NCBI RefSeq assembly: GCF_003255815.1
Contig: NC_037668.1
Location: 87,155,783 to 87,219,782, forward strand
Origin: Theropithecus gelada
Taxonomy: Eukaryota; Chordata; Mammalia; Primates; Cercopithecidae
Reading direction: 5' to 3'
DNA: 64,000 nucleotides
This document shows positions 59,085 to 64,000 of this stretch, one piece after another. The notes below the pieces were generated by a model. It made no database searches and had not been told where the DNA came from. It saw nothing but the letters and a program-made list of their open reading frames with translations. Position 1 is the stretch's first letter; every line of letters begins with the position of its first letter. A program made the position numbers and the translations under genes.

Positions 59085-59275
59085 TTCTGGAAGTATGGCC
59101 TTCAGATGAGCAGCATGAGCAGCATCACTTGGAAATACATTGGAAATGCAAATCCTGTGGCCTCACTCTCACCCTACTGAATCTGAAACTCTTGGGAGTG
59201 GTACCAAATTATTTGTGTTTTAAAAAACCCTCCAGAAGAGTCTGATGGATGCTAAAGTTTGAGAACCACTGACCA
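59085..59275 (+). repeat. MER5A-type hAT element
   Basis: The MER5A blocks include agcagcatcacttggaaata, caaatcctgtggcctcactc, ctactgaatctgaaactctt and an agtttgagaaccactga end. Confidence 0.85.
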
Positions 59276-59689
59276 AGAATCAGCCATTTTCTCTGGAATT
59301 TTACCCCCGATTTTTGCTTTTCTTAAGAAGTGATAATTTTGGGTCTCACTTTTGCATACCCCTGATTTTTCTGACATTAATGTGGGGACTAAGCTCTAGC
59401 CTCAGTGAATGTTTTTGCCAAGATTTCTGAGAAATTTTGAAGGTTTCAGGTGTGTCTGTAGCTTGACAGTGTTTCTTTTGATTTTTTTTTTCCCCCTGAT
59501 AGCTTTTAGGATCAGGAAATTTAAAAAATATAGTACCTCCTCCATTCAGCCCTGCTGTCTCAGACTCCCCTAACTGATGAATGAAGAAGGAGCCCAAAGA
59601 TGCAGGGGTAGCAGAAAGGGGAGGCAGCAGAATCAGTGAGTGGGGAATCAAAGTTTGATGTTATCACACTTCCTAGAAATGGCCTCAGG

Positions 59690-59930
59690 TCCTTTGGACT
59701 ATTGGTTTACAAATGGTAGAAAAAAAGGATACTGGACTTCAAACTGGACTTGGAATCCCAGTTCAGTCTCTCTACCTATGTGATTCTAGGAAAGTAATTT
59801 TTCTGAGCAACAGTTCCCTCATCTTTAAAATGGGGATAATATTACTAACATTTTAATGATGTGAGAATTTATGGAGGTGCATGATGAGCACTCAATTCAT
59901 GCTAGTTATATCTGTACTGAAGGAAGCTGT
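59690..59930 (+). repeat. MIR copy
   Basis: The sense MIR reads ctatgtgattctaggaaagt, ctcatctttaaaatggggat and a gagcactcaattcatgctag end. Confidence 0.75.
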
Positions 59931-61295
59931 AAGAGATAGAGTTAGTCACTAGCATATTTACCAGCGAGTGTTCTTAAGAAATGGATTATAGATTTTGCAG
60001 AGCAACAAGGAATCCACAGTACTCCAAAATGGCTGGTATTCCAAGGATCGAAATTCTGGGAGGTTCAGTTGCAGGGAAAACTAGGCACCAGTTTGAATGC
60101 ATTATGTCTTAAATCTGCTTTTTTAAATAAAAGGTATCTAAAAGTGACTTAACAATGTCAGGATTTAGACTTAAGTTTTTTTTTCTGTTAAAGAGGCCAT
60201 TGCTGAAAGTCAAGACCCAAGGACTGTACAAATATTGATGCAACTGTCAGAGATACATGGTATTTGACCTTCTATTAATAAAGACAAATTATTGCATTTC
60301 TGTGATATTTGAGTCTGCAGGAACTTCCCTTAATTCCACTTGTATTCCATTCCACGGCTACCAGCACTGCTGGGACAAGGGACGTGGCATTGTGTTTCTG
60401 ATTTACGAGGTGGAATATTAGTCTGATTTACTAAACTGAAAGTCAGTGCAGGTTCAGATAACAAACAACACAGTGAAACTTCCTGAATGACAGCCACAGA
60501 AACAACTCATGTATTTGGTGGTATCACAACAAGTTTGGCTAGATTTATCCACAGACTAGAATACAAACCATGGAGGAAAGAAAGCAGGTAAGCACAAGTA
60601 CACAGAGGGCAAGGCAGATACTAGTGGACTATACTGGTCATAGGAGGACTTTGTGGAAGGTTTTCTTGCGGACATCTGCAGGGCTCAGGCGGTGAAGTGT
60701 TCGTTATGACTATTTGCCAGCACCATCTCACTTCACAGGTGGGTGGTTCCTTTTCACCAAGATTTTAATGGCGGGTTGTGCCCCATAAAAGGGCAGGGCA
60801 GTATACCCTATATTAGTTAAAAAAAGGTCCCAGCCTACACAGGGCAGCATTTTTATTTTTTACCCTTGCCTTTGCTCATTCACAGAGAGTACTTGGGAAT
60901 CAGCTCATCTAAGCCTCAGACTTCAAAGGGAGCTCATTCCTATTTGACAATAGTCGTATCCGTTTTGCCAATCTTTGACCTTTGAAATGACGTATTCTCA
61001 GTCAGGTCTGACCTGTCAACTGTCTGTAAAAACCCATCCAGATCAAGAACTTGCTATTTTCAAGAGCACATCTAAAGAATGGGGGCCCTTCTAATTTTGT
61101 TTCTCCAGGACTTGTTTTGGGAGAAGCCAGCTGCTGCTTCTGGTCTTAATGAGATGGGATTGTAGATGGGTTGAGTCTATGAGGCCTCAACTTACATGAT
61201 GACCCTGTGTCCTTTTATTATAGGTTGCACATGTTTTAGCCACTCATGGCAGCATTTTTCTCCAGCTACAGTCAATTTTGTCTAATTGTTGATCG

Positions 61296-61628
61296 TTTTT
61301 TTTTTTTCTTTTTCTTTTTTTTTTTCTTTTTCTTTTTTTTTTTTTTTGAGACAGGGTTTCACTCTGTCACTTAGGCTGGAATGCAGTGGCACAATCTCAG
61401 TGCACTGCCACCTCCACCTCCCAGGCTCAAGCGATTCTCCTGCCTCAGTCTCCTGAGTAGCTGGGACTACAGGTGCATGCCACCATGTCTGGCTAATTTT
61501 TGTATTTTTAGTAGAGATGGTGTTTCACCATATTGGCCAGGCTGGTCTTGAACTCCTAATCTCAAATGATCCACCCGCCTCGGCCTTCCAAACTTTTGGT
61601 ATTACAGGCATGAGCCACCATGCCTGGG
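61296..61628 (-). mobile_element. Alu with long T/C-rich tail
   Basis: A tail of about 50 nt made of T runs broken by single C bases (61296-61347) precedes an antisense Alu body ending catgcctggg at 61628. No certain target duplication was found. Confidence 0.9.
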
Positions 61629-62164
61629 TTGTAAAAGTATTTTTAAAAGTGTTTACAGAGGCCATTTGCTATGGGAAAATGGGATATCTTGACCTCCCTG
61701 CTTAACTCCATTTGTGGGCTTTTGGTTGTGAGCATCAGTTCATATGCAGTTTTTGGGACCACTCTTGGGTATACTTTAAATAATTCAGATGTCAAAATTT
61801 TTCAGAATGAAAAAGAAAATCTAGAGAGAAGTCCAATTTAATTATACTAGAACCTGATTTGCTGATTAAATTGTAAAATTCCTAATTATGACTTGGTCAT
61901 GTCTTTGCAAAATAGGAATAATAATATTAACTTCTATTTATATAGTGCCTGTCTTCTCAAAGAACTCAAAGCAGTGTCCTTTTCTGTATCCCTGCTATTC
62001 CCAAAACATGTTTGTGGTGATGTATGTGGCTTCAAAATGTGGATGTATCATTATGAAAGATAAATGCATGTGGTGATGGTATTTATTAGAATCATATGTT
62101 ATTGGAAGTACCTAACATTGGGTGTAAAGGAAGCTTGGTCAGGCTTCCAATAGAGATTTACAGT

Positions 62165-62760
62165 TGCGCCTCTTTGTATCTCAGTTTCTTCATCTATATA
62201 GTGGGGATAATAGTTCGTATTTTATAGAGTTATTGTGATGATTGATTGTGTTAATACATGTAAAGCATTGACACAGTAATGCTGGGATAGTCCTCAATAA
62301 ATGCTATTGTTTGCATCGGTTTTACAATCAGTCTAATAAATATGAGTTTAAACCCCCCTTTGTCCCTGGCTTGTTGTGTCATCTTGGGCAATAACAGTAA
62401 CAATCAACACAGATGCTCTTTATTGAATAATAGCTTATATGTCAGGCATTATATTAGGCTCAGGATATAATTATTTATCACTTATTCCTTTAACTTTCTT
62501 AAATAGGTATGATTATACTCATTTTATAGATGAGTTAGGTAAGGTTCAGAGAAGTTAAGAAACTTACCTGTAGTAACAGAGTTAGATTACTGGCAAAGTG
62601 GACTCTCTGAATTCTTGTTTTTGTACCTACTTAGGTTCCCCTGAACCACAGTTTTATCATTTATAATAGGGATGACAGTAGCTCTTTGTAAGGATTAAAT
62701 ATTGTACATAAAGTACCTAGCACTTACTGTGCATTCTTGACATGATATACAATGATATTA
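62165..62760. repeat. Three MIR fragments (+, -, +)
   Basis: 62165-62310 is sense (tatctcagtttcttcatcta, gtggggataatagttcgtat). 62405-62625 is antisense (attttatagatgagttaggt, aaggttcagagaagttaaga). 62640-62760 is sense (tttatcatttataataggga, gtaaggattaaatattgtac). Confidence 0.65.
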
Positions 62761-63871
62761 TTATCCTCTCCAATTAGAACTTTCTATATAATAGAATTTT
62801 TTTCTTTGTGTTCCTTATGCCATGCATATATCTTTAGAGATTAAAAGACAGTTCTTAAGAATGGATTCTTGCATTTCTAAGAACTTCAGAATCACACTTG
62901 TGATCTGGTGCAGTGTATATACACTCAGATATTGATGTATGTATGTGTACTTTCCATTCTGTTGAGTCTAGAAGTGTATAGATGCTCAATCTGTTTGCTT
63001 TGTAAGGAACATCAAAAATGTTCAAAATCGTGGATGGACTTGAACATGAAAACGCCTTGGCCTCAGAGTTTTCCTTTTCTGTTTGTTCTCAAAGTTGTTG
63101 AGGAAACTGACTTAGTTAAAGCTAAGTGTTTAGAAACCAAGTGTGTTTTGGATGGTAAGATGGAGTCAGCATTTTATATATATTAATACATTGTTGATAC
63201 CAGAAACAGCAACAATCCCTTAGACTGGTGTGTGCAGATGTAATAAATTTCATGATGTTTCAGCCTATATTTTCTGCCTTAATAAGTGAGAGCACTGCAG
63301 AATTGGGCTGCAGGCCACTGTCGCATTTCTCCCTTTGTGGTCAGATCTTCCATGTGAACGATAAACACCCACTCCTTTCATTTATTCACCCATTCACTCT
63401 TTAACCTCCTGCAATATAAGCTGCATGCTTACCTCCTACCTTAAAGAACACCAGTGATTTCTTATTGTGACTTATGTCATAAATATGTATTCTAGACATG
63501 ACTTCTCACCTGAATATCAGTGCCACATCCTTCATAGCCTCAAAGCTTTAAGGAAATGTCCTCTTATGGCATACTTTAAAATCTGTAATTTTAAAGTAAG
63601 CACAAATTATGTTTTGAAAGCTTCATTTTTTTCTCTAAGAATTCTGTTTTTTTTTTAAATTCTATATTTTTTGTTAAGTTTATATCAGGATGATTTCTCA
63701 TAGTGTTCTTGTAACATAATTTTGGAGTTTTCCTTGTGCAATGTGGAAATAGTGAGGTTGACATTCTGCTTTTAACTCATCTTTATAAACTATGAGGAAT
63801 TCCCAAATAGAATGTTTTCTTGAAAGACTCTTGACATAAGTAGAACTAAATCAAATATGTTATATAATTAT

Positions 63872-64000
63872 TTTTATTTTTTGAGACAGAATCTTGCTCT
63901 GTCACCCAGGCTCAAGTGCAGTGGCGTGATCATGGCTTACTGCAGCCTTGAACTCCTAGGCTCAAGCAATCTGCCGCCTCAGCCTCCCAGAGTGCTTGGG
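63872..64000 (-). mobile_element. Alu cut by the window end
   Basis: The antisense Alu starts ttttattttttgagacagaa, continues ctcaagtgcagtggcgtgat and runs out at 64000. The gcagccttgaactcctaggc form suggests an old AluJ. Confidence 0.9.

Larger units (their letters stand above)
42591..64000 (+). other. FGGY: FGGY intron, 5' part (continues past window)
   Basis: This is the start of the intron after the last exon seen, at least 21.4 kb long. It opens with GTATGT. Recognised repeats are listed separately. I see nothing nameable in about 43850-45160, 48860-49730 (AT-rich, perhaps old L1), 50160-50770, 51960-52990, 53050-56770, 59940-61290 and 62770-63870. Confidence 0.85.

Noticed and set aside
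1..64000. CRISPR arrays, operons, tRNA or rRNA genes, CpG islands
   Set aside because: The short repeats are simple microsatellites or interspersed repeats, no cloverleaf or rRNA signature was recognised, and no CpG-dense block was seen outside the short 42916-42998 tract.
1..64000. A second gene on the minus strand
   Set aside because: Minus-strand frames with recognisable protein content are only L1 ORF2 remnants (6253-6845 and 10225-10482). No exon-like block with splice sites was found.

Overview
The window is primate nuclear DNA lying wholly inside one large gene. Three short exons with consensus AG/GT borders encode adjacent parts of FGGY (FGGY carbohydrate kinase domain-containing protein, a D-ribulokinase) on the + strand: 12055-12166, 17548-17699 and 42502-42590. 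They splice in frame into 117 codons plus 2 nt of the N-terminal half of the kinase. The first coding exon and the C-terminal exons lie outside the window. Everything else is intron.

The host looks like an Old World monkey rather than human. A 5'-truncated young Alu at 23571-23649 carries the GCCGGATCTCAG variant that I associate with cercopithecid AluY copies. The exons also differ from the human protein, as I remember it, at about five residues. No alignment could be run, so this is an inference.

Layout. 1-12054 is the end of an upstream intron. It holds an Alu, L2 and MIR relics, an L1 (- strand) split by an inverted copy of nearby DNA, a nested old L1 of about 3.7 kb, a Tigger-like transposon and another Alu. 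12167-17547 is a 5.4-kb intron with MIR, L2, a CA repeat and one half of a diverged local duplication pair. 17700-42501 is a 24.8-kb intron rich in MIR, L2 and hAT relics, with four Alu-derived insertions and two oppositely oriented MaLR solo LTRs just before the third exon. 42591-64000 is the start of a further intron. It holds an 83-bp alternating purine-pyrimidine tract beside a Tigger-like element, an ERV1-type solo LTR, old L1 blocks, and MIR, L2 and Alu copies. Repeat family names and most boundaries were assigned by eye; boundaries with target-site duplications are more exact.

The most unusual structure is a 763-bp inverted duplication (3803-4565 and 5372-6134, 7 mismatches, no indels). 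The second copy sits inside an L1 that is itself 3' of the source sequence. It looks like a recent template-switch event and would fold into a long hairpin in FGGY pre-mRNA. I saw no bacterial, viral-gene, CRISPR or toxin-type system; the many short ORFs are chance or repeat-derived.
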